Assembly (NCBI GenBank): GCA_903772945.1
Contig: CAICTM010000503.1
Coordinates: 1-62,829, forward strand
Direction: 5' to 3'
DNA length: 62,829 nucleotides
Origin: Seminavis robusta
Taxonomy: Eukaryota; Bacillariophyta; Bacillariophyceae; Naviculales; Naviculaceae
This document shows positions 53,501-62,829 of the stretch, in pieces. Within the stretch, counting starts at the first letter, position 1. Each line of letters begins with the position of its first letter. The position numbers were made by a program, and so were the translations under genes. Below the pieces are notes generated by a model. The model was not told the DNA's origin, did no database searches, and worked only from the letters and a program-made list of their open reading frames with translations.

Positions 53501-54222
53501 ATATCTGCTTGCGTAGTAGACCTGTCGCTGGGGGGATTGACCAATCTTGCCTCATCTGGAGAAACCTTGACCCAGTACGTTGTCATAGCTCCTTTGCCCT
53601 TGACAGATATGACCTCTTCACGTGCAACAGGAGGGAATGACAACTGATCAGTAAGCACCATGTCGATCTGAACGAGGATTCCCTTCCATCCATCCAAATG
53701 CATAATTTACCATCTCTTTGGACAAGCCAGCTTCCTTTGCCAGCGACTTTAAGCAATGATGCGGAGTCCTGGCTCAACTGGATCCGGCCAGGTATTCCTG
53801 TAGTCTCCATTCTGCTGGCCACATTCATTGTGTCTCCAACCAATTGGAACCGGAAAACCTTTTGTCGAATAACACCGGCAATCACTGGTCCAGAGTCTGG
53901 AGAAGTTGAGCAATTTCATAAGTGTGAGCAACGCAAGCTAGGACGAGTCCACAACTGCGTGAAAGGAAGGGCTTACGGATACCAGCTCGGATAGACAGGT
54001 CTGCGGTTCCAGGGCCGAGAGATACCTCTAGAGCCTTGACCAAACGGATAAAGGTCACCATTGCTTCATAGACAAAGCGGACCATGATCAAACAATGTTC
54101 TTGCTGGAATTCTGGAACACCGGTCACTGAAGCGCAAAAGACAATATGTGTAAGCCGCTTGCCGCCATTTCATGGGCGTGACACGCAATTCCTGAACGCA
54201 CCTGCAACGTAGCAGTCACTGT

Positions 54223-54263
<41 letters not shown>

Positions 54264-56125
54264 GGTGCAAAGTCAACAGCAGTAAGCATCTGGGACCACT
54301 CCTTTCGAAACGTCCGAATGATGACCTAATTGCACTTACCCCACTGTTTCAACTAAAAGAAATCGAACAAGATGGTATGGTTAGTGAGAAGCAGAGCCCG
54401 GCGGCGCAGGTCTTTGTCTACGTAAACGCTCTTTCCTTACTTTTGAAGACATTCAATCGATTGGCAATCTCATCAAACGCTTGATAAGCAGTCTCGAGAA
54501 GCTTGAAAACCTGTGCAGTGCAGTGAAAGGGTGAGCAATCACGGACAAAGATACGACGAAGCAGAAGGAAGTCCTCAAGGGCTGCTTACCTGTTCAGGGT
54601 CACGCTCCGAACACCCTGAGAGCAGAGGTTGGAAGTTAGTATCAAGGGGGGGGGGGGCAAATCCGTGCGCAGTGGGACAATCACGGAAGCACTTACAACT
54701 TGTGAATCCTACCACATCCATGAAGCTGATGGTAGTGTGAGGGAATGGGTTATAAATGGGATGTGTTTTCGTGATGTCAGAAATTATTTGGGATGTTTCT
54801 TGAACGGGAACATGACAGTCAGCAAGGTAAGCGTGCTTCTTGGAAAATGCCACTTCACTTTTGTCTGCGGGCGCTGCCTTGGCTGAGGGGGACCAGTTGG
54901 ATGCCACGACGTCCTGTTGGTCCACGCCCACGGCCTCTTGTACCACTCTGTCCAGGACGACACGGGGGAAGAGCGATCCAACAATGGTGTAGAATCGCTT
55001 GGATTCTTGCGAGACAGTGTTATGCCGCATCGTAACATGTAGATCATAAGCCAGAAAGGACAGGAATAGAGTAAGAAGGGTCAAGATGGTGCCCGTGATG
55101 AGCATGCGAGGCCACGAGGCTGCATGGGCTTGGTACATTTCAGCCGAGGGATAGACGCGAAGCCGGAATTGACAACCGCAGTATCCGAAATCTTGTGTAG
55201 TGTTGCTGTTACCACCAGGTCGGACAAAGTCCGTGAAATTCGACACGACCACCATGTCCTTCAAATACTTGTCGAGTTGGAGTCTCTTGCCCAAGTAGAC
55301 CAAGCGGCCTCCCTCGACACGAAAACTGAACGCTTGTCCGAGCGTGTTCTCAAAAGCCAGGATCATGCCTTCGTAGGCTTCAGACTGGAATGTGGCTGGA
55401 TGGAAAAAGTCAGCCCACACAATGTCGGCAGCGACTGCCCCGAGGACATGATCTTCTGGTGCGGGCGTGGCAATAGGAAACAAGACGGTACTCTTGAGAT
55501 CGAGGCCGGTCTCTCCGGGACGCACCCACGTCTCTGTCGTAACGGGAACTCCACTTTTTTGAAGGACTCGAATGGCATGTTCTCGGATCTTCCGATGGCC
55601 TTGGGGACAGGTGTGTTCCAGCGGTGGGGCCTCCTCCTCGTCGTCAGTAGCAAGGGGGTGCAAGGTCAACCGATCAATGCGGGCAGACAGCTGCATGGCG
55701 GCGATGCGATCTTGAAAGGTCTGGTGGTCTTCTTCCTCGAGAGCTTGTAGGACGCGGATCAGTTTCTTGGGGGACTTGGCAACGGCACGAGGCTGGGCCA
55801 AAAGCAGAGACAAGGCAGTCGCCGCTGCATTCTGAAGGGCGTGCGACTTGAGATGTTTCTCGTAGAAGAAGGCGTCTTGGATATTGGTAGCAACGTTCTC
55901 AAAGTCGCGGGCAAAGCCTTGGTGGCTGGCATCCTGAACCATCAGGTACACTGCCGCAAGCGCCATGAGACAAGCCACCAGGGGGAATTTGAGCAGGAGC
56001 TTCTTGGGCTCGGAAGAGCTTGAGGTACCAGGCGCTGTTCCCTCAGGGTTGCCATTGCCATCACAAGGGACGTCGCCAGTAGGATCGGAATCCGTCATGG
56101 CGAGGATGTTGTAGACACTCGCCAT
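50556..56125 (-). CDS. Receptor-type guanylate cyclase/phosphodiesterase with a rhodopsin-like domain inside the phosphodiesterase, 14 exons
   Basis: The exons 56125-54697, 54615-54590, 54510-54441, 54352-54340, 54218-54202, 54126-53977, 53896-53711, 53615-53129, 53032-53016, 52933-52698, 52617-51492, 51399-51276, 51172-51000 and 50911-50556 join in frame to 1469 residues (start accATGg). Membrane helices 43-63 and 341-364 flank an outside sensor. The class III cyclase (about 460-650) has metal Asp470 (SFMDVVGF) and Asp514 (VGDCYVA), guanine-type Glu510 (KIET) and GDTMNVASR. The phosphodiesterase has H792, H796 (FHNYEHASH), H860-D861 and D1300 (IIQASDVAH). Between its two halves lie eight hydrophobic helices (about 982-1255) with R1095-M-C-E-W1099, TWSRVVFLFLLEGFG and D1245-C-Y-P-K1249, hallmarks of microbial rhodopsins. 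The intron 7 acceptor (aag) is the weakest call. Confidence 0.85.
51492..52310 (-). other. Rhodopsin-like eight-helix segment within exon 11 of the cyclase/phosphodiesterase gene
   Basis: Hydrophobic helices lie at residues about 982-1004, 1020-1042, 1054-1076, 1089-1109, 1123-1144, 1149-1171, 1202-1224 and 1233-1255. If the fourth is helix C, the first is the extra N-terminal helix known from enzyme rhodopsins, and an even count keeps both phosphodiesterase halves on the cytosolic side. The candidate retinal Lys is K1249 (codon about 51504-51502), four residues after D1245, the same spacing as D212/K216 in bacteriorhodopsin. E1098 takes the place of the primary counter-ion. The final helix is less hydrophobic after the Lys than in classic rhodopsins. 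Confidence 0.7.
54224..54256. repeat. (CAG)11 microsatellite in an intron next to a splice acceptor
   Basis: Eleven CAG on plus (CTG in gene sense) lie in intron 4 of the cyclase gene, ending five bases before the acceptor of a 17-nt exon. Confidence 0.95.
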
Positions 56126-56384
56126 GGTGTGGTATTTCAAAAGGGATGAAGTTTAAGAGATTGGTGGCAAACTCCTTTTGTTACTTCCAAGCAATTAATA
56201 AAACTGAGCCGACAAAAGAATGCGAAGGATGTCTCCAAACAGGAAACTCAGCTCCCTCTCTGCATTATGATGCCAAATCCGATATGAGTAACACAGCTAG
56301 CTAGCTAGCTAGCTACTAGAATACATCTCCAGGAAGGCACCAGATTTTCAGAATTCCCAATAGTCAATAGTCGTTCTAAAGCGA

Positions 56385-56620
56385 GTCGTTCTAAGTCGCG
56401 CACCGCGACTTTAGCGACTTTCGCGACTTTTACCGCGACTAGAACGACTTTCGCGACTTTAGAGCGACTTTAGAACGACTTTGCTTTTAAATAACTAGTG
56501 TTGTACCGCGACTTTACCGCGACTATATCGCGACTATTTTGATCCAACTGAAAGTCGCGCACGACTATACCGCGACTTTTACCGCGACTTTAGCGCGACT
56601 ATCGCGACTTTTTTGGCGAA
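56385..56620. repeat. Irregular GCGACTTT-type repeat cluster
   Basis: Words of the form gcgactttagc, gcgactttt and accgcgact recur about twenty times with variable spacers, partly in inverted orientation (agtcgcgcaccgcgact near 56394). No coding potential. It lies 260 bp upstream of the cyclase gene start. Confidence 0.8.
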
Positions 56621-57284
56621 GCAGGCAAAACGGGTAAAACCTGGCGCCTTCCAGCGGGAGGAGGGGGCATGCATGAGGGAGATTGCAATCAATGACGCAA
56701 GGATTTAAAAGTCTGCTTAAAGCTTTATTACAGCAGCTTCCGGTGTCACTTCAAGATGCATTCTTCAAATCCAGTGTAATAGTAACTTGATGAGGGCCGT
56801 AGATGCATGTATGGCCTTCACCCCTCTCTTTGGATCTTTGGATACTTTAGGTATCGTATGTACGGTACGTATGTACATTGTACATGTAGCGGTACCGATA
56901 CAGTAGGATGTCGCTTGTTCTTGTGTTCTTGTCGTGTTGTACAATAATTAATTAATTGTGTCTGTATTGCTGGTACTTTCGGTCTGTGGGATTGGCCGGA
57001 TTCAGGCAGTGCATGGGTGTCTATGGTCTATGGACTTTTTTCGACATTCATACGCAACCAAAGGGCCATTGAAACCTGGGCACGTCGCTCACGTCACAAG
57101 CCAACGTCCAATCAATTCCGTTGCATGTTGTCTGCTCTACTGCCCCACCCCTGTTTCAGGTGGGCGAATGGCTTCCGATGCCAGTTCTCGGGGGGCAGTA
57201 CGAAGGAAAAGAAGGCAAGATATATATTACTAGTATTATTGCACGATGGACATTCCTACAAGTCTTCAGTCTTTTGCAAAAGTC
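56621..57284. other. Gene-free stretch
   Basis: No supported gene. There is a run of gtac/tgtaca words near 56853-56890 and a taattaattaatt stretch at 56944. It lies between the heptamer-rich repeat and the TIR element. Confidence 0.5.
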
Positions 57285-57291
57285 GTCAACA

Positions 57292-57679
57292 CAGGGTTTG
57301 CTAACCGTTTGGTTGGGTACCGGTTACTGGTTACTCAACCAGTAACCAGTTTTGCTAGGGTACCGGTTACTGGTTACTGGTTGAGTAACCAGTTCTGCTA
57401 GGGTACCGGTTACCGGTTACTGGTTGAGTAACCAAATCAAACAACCGGTAACCAAATGGCAATTTGAGTAACCGATTCGGTAACCAAAACGGCAATTTGA
57501 GTAACCGATTCGGTAACCGGTTCGGTAACCAGTCGACGGGGTACTGGTTACTGGTTACTGGTTGAGTAACCAGTTCTGCTAGGGTAACGGTTACCGGTTA
57601 CCGGTTGAGTAACCAAATCATTCAACCGGTAACCAAATGGCAAATAACCTGTAACCGAAAAAACCGGTTAGCGAACCCT
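57292..57679. mobile_element. 388-bp non-autonomous DNA transposon (TIR/foldback type) with 7-bp target duplication
   Basis: The left end reads CAGGGTTTGCTAACCG and the right end, reverse-complemented, CAGGGTTCGCTAACCG. The flanks are gtcaaca at 57285-57291 and 57680-57686. The interior is made of palindromic words (ggttactggttgagtaacc and relatives) repeated many times, so either strand could fold extensively. There is no transposase frame. Ends starting CAGGG are common in hAT elements, which however usually make 8-bp duplications. Confidence 0.8.
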
Positions 57680-57686
57680 GGTCAAC

Positions 57687-58250
57687 ACTCATGATGTTGT
57701 GTACATTTTGGGCTAACATACATGGTCATGTATGTGCGTATGAGCCTGCGTATGTCTGTGATCTTTCTAAAAACTCAAAAGATAGTCTAGTCTCATGAAT
57801 CTGACGGACAGAAACCTGAGTGCACGGTGGGAGTTGTTAACTCCTGGTCTTGCACATAGGCCGGATGGCCTGCCTGCGCACAAAGAATGGAAAACACATG
57901 TGGTCAGGCAGGCGACCAGGAAAAAGCACGAATGAAGCTGGGGTATCACTTACCATGTGAACAATTTTCCAAAATGCGGCAAGTCAGAGATGCAACCCCC
58001 AAAATACCCTCCAAATGCACCATTGCCAGCAGTGACATGCACCGGACACAGCAACAACAAAGATCAACCCAATCGGAAGAGGAAGCGACCAGCCATCATG
58101 AAGAGGAAGAGACTGTTAGTTGCTCTAAGCTCTCTAGTTTACTTGCTATTGAGATACTACTGAAAAAGTGGGTGGGTTACCAGTTTTGCTACTGGCATCA
58201 AATTCTAGTACAGAGGTACAGGTTGATCCCTAATCGCGAATCCCCAACAC
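57687..58250. other. Stretch likely containing the 3' LTR of the right-hand copia element
   Basis: On the minus strand, position 58251 starts TGTTGGGGATTCGCG, a typical copia LTR beginning, just beyond the end of the RNase H region. The other LTR copy is outside the window, so the far end cannot be fixed. No gene was seen. Confidence 0.4.
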
Positions 58251-58295
58251 ACTCCTGTGGTCGTCGAGCTTGTCCTAGTCGTCGACCATGCTTAC

Positions 58296-58595
58296 TTACT
58301 TACTGCGCTTAGCGCTCCTTCTTTGAACGGACCTTCTTGTCGACCGTGACCCTCCTTCTGAGTGCCCTGGCTCTGAGTGTTCCACAACACCCATCAACTT
58401 GTCCACGTTCTGTTTGAACAGTCGACCTTGGTTCGGCTTCGTCCAGAAGTCCGCAACCATATCATCAGTTGGACACCAGTCCACACTGATCTCCTTCTTT
58501 GCGACTCTGTCGCTCACAAAGAAGTACCTAATGTTGATGTGCTTCGTTCGTTTACTACTAGAAGCTTTGCCGTTCTTCTCTAGAAGGAATGGCAC
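58296..58595 (-). pseudogene. Copia RNase H C-terminal part
   Basis: This reads RTKHINIRYFFVSDRVAKKE, then VDWCPTDDMVADFWTKPNQG, the classic end of copia RNase H (R-T-K-H-I-D-x-R-x-H-F, then D-x-x-T-K). It ends with a basic tail. Confidence 0.85.
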
Positions 58596-59167
58596 TCTTG
58601 TTGTCCTGATAAACTATAGTTTCTTTAACTACATAGCCTTGCTCCCGAAGGAACTGCCTCGTCCAAGGATCGATGGCATCAGGTCATCAACTGCCACGAG
58701 TTCACTCTCAGTTGAGCTTCTCTGTGTTCAACTTCTGTTTCGTCGAAGTCGATAATGGGTAACCGGTGCCCATGGTCAAACCGCCTCCGGTATGCCCCTC
58801 ATGTTTGGATGGACTCGAAAGAACCATCAACATACCATTTCAATATGCCACTTCCGTCGGCTTTGAAAACTAATGGTAGTTTTCTAGTACATCTAATGTA
58901 CTGCATGAGGTGGACTAGTTTATCCCAATCCTGCCTATCGGTTCCTTGACTCTAGTCGTAAGGAACGATATCGCCGTACCTGTGCTGGTCGGGCTCTCTT
59001 CGTAGCGAATAACACTTTAGCCACCAGGCTGTGAAAGGTGTCTGCCTTGCTCGTTGGGAGCTTCTTGCAGGATTCGTCTACTATGAATAGGTCTTTCGGG
59101 CTGCACTACTTCTAGTTTTCGTGCCCCCTTCTCTGGCGATGCCTTCTCGAAGGCTTCCAGGATTTCA

Positions 59168-59404
59168 TCAACGTACTTGTACATTGTACGTTGCATGACC
59201 CTTCGTCGTGAAGTCTATGGTCATACCAAGATACGTGTGGACCTTTCCTCGGCTCACCGTCATCTCTCCAGTGCCGTCCTCGAATATGCTTTCGTATTCA
59301 TCACGAAGCACTTGGATCAGCTGGTCGTTAACCTTCGAGTCCTTGTGGCTAAGCTTACAGTCGTCTACATGCCAGCAGACTGTTTGTTGCTTGCCGTGCA
59401 CCAT
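59168..59404 (-). pseudogene. Copia reverse transcriptase catalytic segment
   Basis: Contains CWHVDDCKLSHKDSKVND with the V-D-D active site, and GKVHTYLGMTIDF. It is in a different frame from the upstream RT part. Confidence 0.85.
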
Positions 59405-59492
59405 TCTGTTGGCTACACAGGGTCGTAAGGATTAATCTTAAATCCGTTCCGGACCATCGTCTTCCGGAACTTACGGTAGTATAGTAGGCTAG

Positions 59493-60236
59493 CTACCATA
59501 GTCCGTAGATGGCATTCAAGCATTGCAGTAGCAACTGCTTGTTGCCTTTCTTATCCGTTGTTACGAACGGTTTGTAGACATCTGGGGCTATTTCACACAG
59601 CATGTCTACTAGTACTCCTCTTACTCTAATGATTACCATATCTTTTTCATCCTCGACTCTTGTCTGGATGAAGGCGTTCGGGATGTCAATTACTGCCACA
59701 TCCCTTTCCTCTTCAGCGTCGATTATGCAGGATAGTAGCACTGCTTCTGTCGACACTGTTGGCGAGCTTGCGTCTTCCTTGGAGATGAAGTCACGCTGTT
59801 TGTTGCCTCCTGCAACCGCTCGGCCTTTGATCTTCCCGTTCCTTTTCAACTTTAGGAACAGGTGTGACTCTAGGATACTCTTGCGTTCATATCGCTGAGT
59901 TCTTCCATTTTCTTCGGACGGAAGGTATCCCTGAGATGTAACTGTTTCATCTCGGCAAAGGCTGCATCGTGCGCTTTGTCCTTCCACTCCTTGAGTCTCA
60001 GCCTTCAATGACAACTGTGTCATGATGGCTGCTACCACATCAGGTTCTTCTTCTACCTGTGTGTAGAACATGTGTGCATCTGGGTGCAAGACACGTTCAG
60101 TTGTATGGACGTTTGGCGTCTCATACTTCTTTCCATCAAAGCTGGGAATATACGATTCCTTTGCTTGTGTCCTCACTCTACTAGACCTGCGCACTCCTGG
60201 CGTCTGCTCAGGTGCCGCTTGGGTTTCAACACCCAC
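59493..60236 (-). pseudogene. Copia reverse transcriptase N-terminal part with linker
   Basis: Contains RRSSRVRTQAKESYIPSF (integrase-RT linker), KIKGRAVAGGNKQRDFI, and VAVIDIPNAFIQT, the first RT catalytic Asp region. The open frame is interrupted before the active-site loop. Confidence 0.85.
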
Positions 60237-60844
60237 TCCTGGGATTCTGTTCCAGGGGCTGTTGGTCCGTAGTAGGTTCCGGTTCCTCTACCGTTTCGAC
60301 GATAGGTTGTGTAACCGGTTCCGTTTCGATTTTCGGTTCAACGCCGATTTCATCATTGGTTCGTGACTATCGATTCGTCGTCGTCTTGACGTTGTCCTGG
60401 GGATCGTCGGGATCATCTTCCATTTCGTCAATTGGTTTCAGCATCCGCGTCCAGGTCCTCATCGGTTTGGATCATTGGTAGTGGGGGTGCGTCATTGCTT
60501 TCTTCCCCGTCCACTCCTGTGATCTCGACATCACCAATGGGTCTATTTTTTCGATCAGTAAAAACGAGTAGTTTAGGCTGATCTTTTCCTAATAGATTGA
60601 CTCTAGCTATCACTGTGTCACGGGCATTGGGATCTTGTCCCATGAATCCGAGTAATTTTCTTGCCGGAGCGGAGGCTCATAAATTTGTAGCCTCCTTGTT
60701 TATTTTCCGCTCGTTCCCATACAAGATGGCCGCCTTTGTGCGTCTACCATGCTGTTACGGGGCGAGTCTTCTTCATGCACCTGGCAGTAGTCTCCGAACT
60801 GCAGGCTCAGGTGCTTTTTATAGTCCAGGACTCTCCCATCATTA

Positions 60845-61171
60845 TCATAGGGGGCTCATTGTCTCGCTGACCCCCGCCTTACTTGGAAGTACGTCAACTG
60901 TTTGACGACTTGTAACAACCAAGTTGACGGTTAATTTTTTGGCATGCGCTAAACGGTAGGCTATGCCGGACGCTCGTGTCCTTTCCTTGACTACCCGGGA
61001 TCTACGTTCGATCTCGGGTACGTGCTCGTTAGCACTGGCAACGTTCACTACCGGTCCACCCGGCATTGCCATGATTGTGTTGGACAGAGGCTCAAACTCT
61101 ATTGTCCACATGAATGGTCGTGATTCTAAAACCACGAGCCTTGTAGAATCGATAGACCTCCTGAACTGCAT
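60845..61171 (-). pseudogene. Copia integrase C-terminal region
   Basis: This reads PGGPVVNVASANEHVPEIER and RSRVVKERTRASGIAYRLAH, the segment around the catalytic Glu (NEHVPE) of copia-type integrases. Confidence 0.75.
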
Positions 61172-62176
61172 CTAGGATGGTCTCTAGCTTCCTGTTGGGC
61201 AGGTGTCTAGATGTTGTAAAATCGATTTACGGCTTAGCGTTAACAGGAATGGAATTCCTGCCACAAAGAAAATTCCATCGTTAGGAACACATCCTTGTGT
61301 AATTGCAAAAAAGTCTCTTCGCACTTTCATTGCATTGCCTGCCACTGCGTTCGGTTCTGTACAGTGGTTTGCGCTTTTCATCGCATCCAATAATCCTTGC
61401 CCCCATATGGTGCTTGTGCCGTGTCGGTGATTTTCTTCATACGGTCAGCTGGGCAGTTTGCGATTGATTGCTCATAATCGCCATCTGAAATCTTTAATCG
61501 ATGGAAAGACAGTTGCTTTACAACAGCTTCTGCCCTTGATGCTGGCTTTAACTTGTGTTTGCTGAAGGCTCTTCCTTAATTTTCGGCGCAGTATTCAGCA
61601 AGTGCCGTGTCCCATCTTTCCTTGGTCATGAACGTGTAATCTTTCACTGTTCATTTCGTAACTACGTCCGGTAGGCCTCGTCTAGATGACTGTGTAGATT
61701 CCTTTCGGACAGTCATAGACATGTTGCAATTCTTGTAGACATTCCTTAACAGATAAAATGTTCTGATTCCTCTTTCATCGAACATATCTCTGTTTGTGGC
61801 AGCTAACTTGGCTGTGTGCCGGACCTTCAGCTTGCCTCAGGTACTCTTCACTTTAATTGGACGATCGGCTTCCCTGATGTCGGTAACCATGTCTTTATTA
61901 CAGAATAGATCCAACGTGGACTGGTTGTTCAGTAGCTGGACCTCTCTCAAATCTATGTCGTTCCAATCTCTTTGTGTGGGCGACTATGCCTTGTTGATTC
62001 GGTTTCTTCGTTTTCCGTCTTCTTTCCGTCCGCGAATAGCGTTACGTCGAACGTAACGAAACTTTTTTCGACTTTCTCTTCATCTGACTGCGTGATGTCA
62101 GAGTCGGCATCTTCCTGTTCTTCCTCCAGGTGTGTCAATGCTGTCGTCATTTTATCTTGCAGTTTGCTGAAAGTAG

Positions 62177-62785
62177 CTAGGGTTCTCCTTTGAACGCTAC
62201 TAGAGCTTTTTTTGCTCGACGTGCTTGACTCGCTACGCTTGCTCGACCTAGACTTGTCATTGTCGTCTTTGTCTTTATCTTTGTCTTTTTCTTTATCTTT
62301 GTCTTTATCTTTTTCAGGACAGTGCGAGGCTGGATGACCTTTATCGTGGCAGGAAAAGCATTCTTTCTCTTTCCAGTTTTCTTTATCATAGCTCGCGTTT
62401 CCGCGGCCTTTTCCTCTTCCACAACGCCGTCCTCTCCCGCCTTGTGCTTTCTGAGCAAAGGAGCTTCGGTGGGAAGTGGACTGTCGAGGGGTTTACTCTT
62501 GGTTGTTTGTTCCAAAAGGTGTAATACCTCAAGTAACGTGTGGGGATAGTTATCAGTGCCTTTGCCAAAGTCGTCCCTCAGGTTCTGTTTAAGCTTGGTT
62601 TTTTCGGCTGAACTATTTTTTAAGAAGATATAACTATAGTACCGTTCCTCTGCGGATGCCGAGACTATCTTCTTGTCTTCGACTCCCAGGTCATCGTATT
62701 CTGTGTCTCGGTGGAGTAGTTTATCCGTATGCAGCAGGGCTGGGTCGTGTAGCTTGGAAATACCCACGGATTTTGCAATGTGCAC
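62177..62785 (-). pseudogene. Copia gag fragment with zinc knuckle nearby
   Basis: Helical gag sequence (EERYYSYIFLKNSSAEKTKL, then DNYPHTLLEVLHLLEQ). At about 62325-62370 an adjacent frame encodes CFSCHDKGHPASHC, a C-x2-C-x4-H-x4-C knuckle, showing a frameshift within gag. A Lys/Asp-rich tail follows. Confidence 0.75.
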
Positions 62786-62829
62786 CGTCGTTTTGAGGTA
62801 ATAGATCTGACTCGTTATTCCGCGTCCTC

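Larger units (their letters stand above)
58251..62829 (-). mobile_element. Second Ty1/copia element, degenerate, truncated by the right window edge
   Basis: In minus-strand order: gag (62785 downwards) with a CCHC zinc knuckle in a neighbouring frame, an integrase remnant, reverse transcriptase pieces and RNase H. The pieces lie in different frames separated by stops. Its protein sequence differs clearly from the element at 18.3-24.1 kb, so it is another lineage. Its reverse transcriptase still shows V-D-D. The left boundary is proposed from a TGTTGGGG-type LTR start; the right end is outside the window. Confidence 0.8.

Noticed and set aside
44338..56125. A visual-type cascade of opsin, cyclase, phosphodiesterase and arrestins
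   Set aside because: The arrestin-fold proteins look like general trafficking adaptors, and only their proximity links them to the cyclase gene.

Overview
The window looks like nuclear DNA of a photosynthetic stramenopile, most probably a pennate diatom. Four things point that way: GT-AG introns of about 70-140 bp in intron-poor genes, plastid precursors with a signal peptide followed by an A/F-type cleavage site, Ty1/copia elements resembling the diatom CoDi type, and a receptor-type guanylate cyclase/phosphodiesterase of a kind known from diatoms. I do not claim a species. Many of the gene models below are spliced models that I rebuilt by hand from splice sites, reading phase and protein-family continuity.

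Layout. 1-17 kb: a P450 5' end with a frame break, a WRN-type 3'-5' exonuclease divergent from a MYND zinc-finger protein, a VAMP7-like R-SNARE, a large Spinster-like MFS transporter, a conserved unknown, an IFI6/ISG12-family protein with added helical repeats, a repeat-rich non-coding stretch, and a small unknown. 18.25-24.06 kb: one complete copia insertion with identical 157-bp LTRs and a 5-bp target duplication but dead internal genes. 25-41 kb: a spliced AAA_16/TPR ATPase, a CDPK-like pseudokinase with four EF hands, a 25-nt minisatellite, a TspO-like membrane protein, a GT31 glycosyltransferase, a six-exon plastid-targeted Clp ATPase, and a three-exon KH plus degenerate J-domain protein. 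42-50 kb: a three-exon 2OG-Fe(II) oxygenase, two tandem arrestin-fold genes, and a plastid DUF151/UVR protein.

50.5-56.1 kb holds the most remarkable gene: 14 exons that join in frame into a protein of about 1469 residues. It has an extracellular sensor between two membrane helices, a class III guanylate cyclase, and an HD-type cyclic-nucleotide phosphodiesterase. The phosphodiesterase fold is interrupted by an eight-helix membrane domain carrying microbial-rhodopsin hallmarks (R-x-x-E-W in helix C, W...EGFG in helix F, D-x-x-x-K in helix G). If this is right, one polypeptide makes and destroys cGMP under possible light control, with the light sensor built into the phosphodiesterase. I know of no described enzyme with this arrangement.

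56-62.8 kb: a heptamer-rich repeat, a 388-bp TIR element with a 7-bp target duplication, and a second, unrelated, degenerate copia element running off the right edge. No tRNA, rRNA or CRISPR was found. The genes are independent eukaryotic units, not operons.
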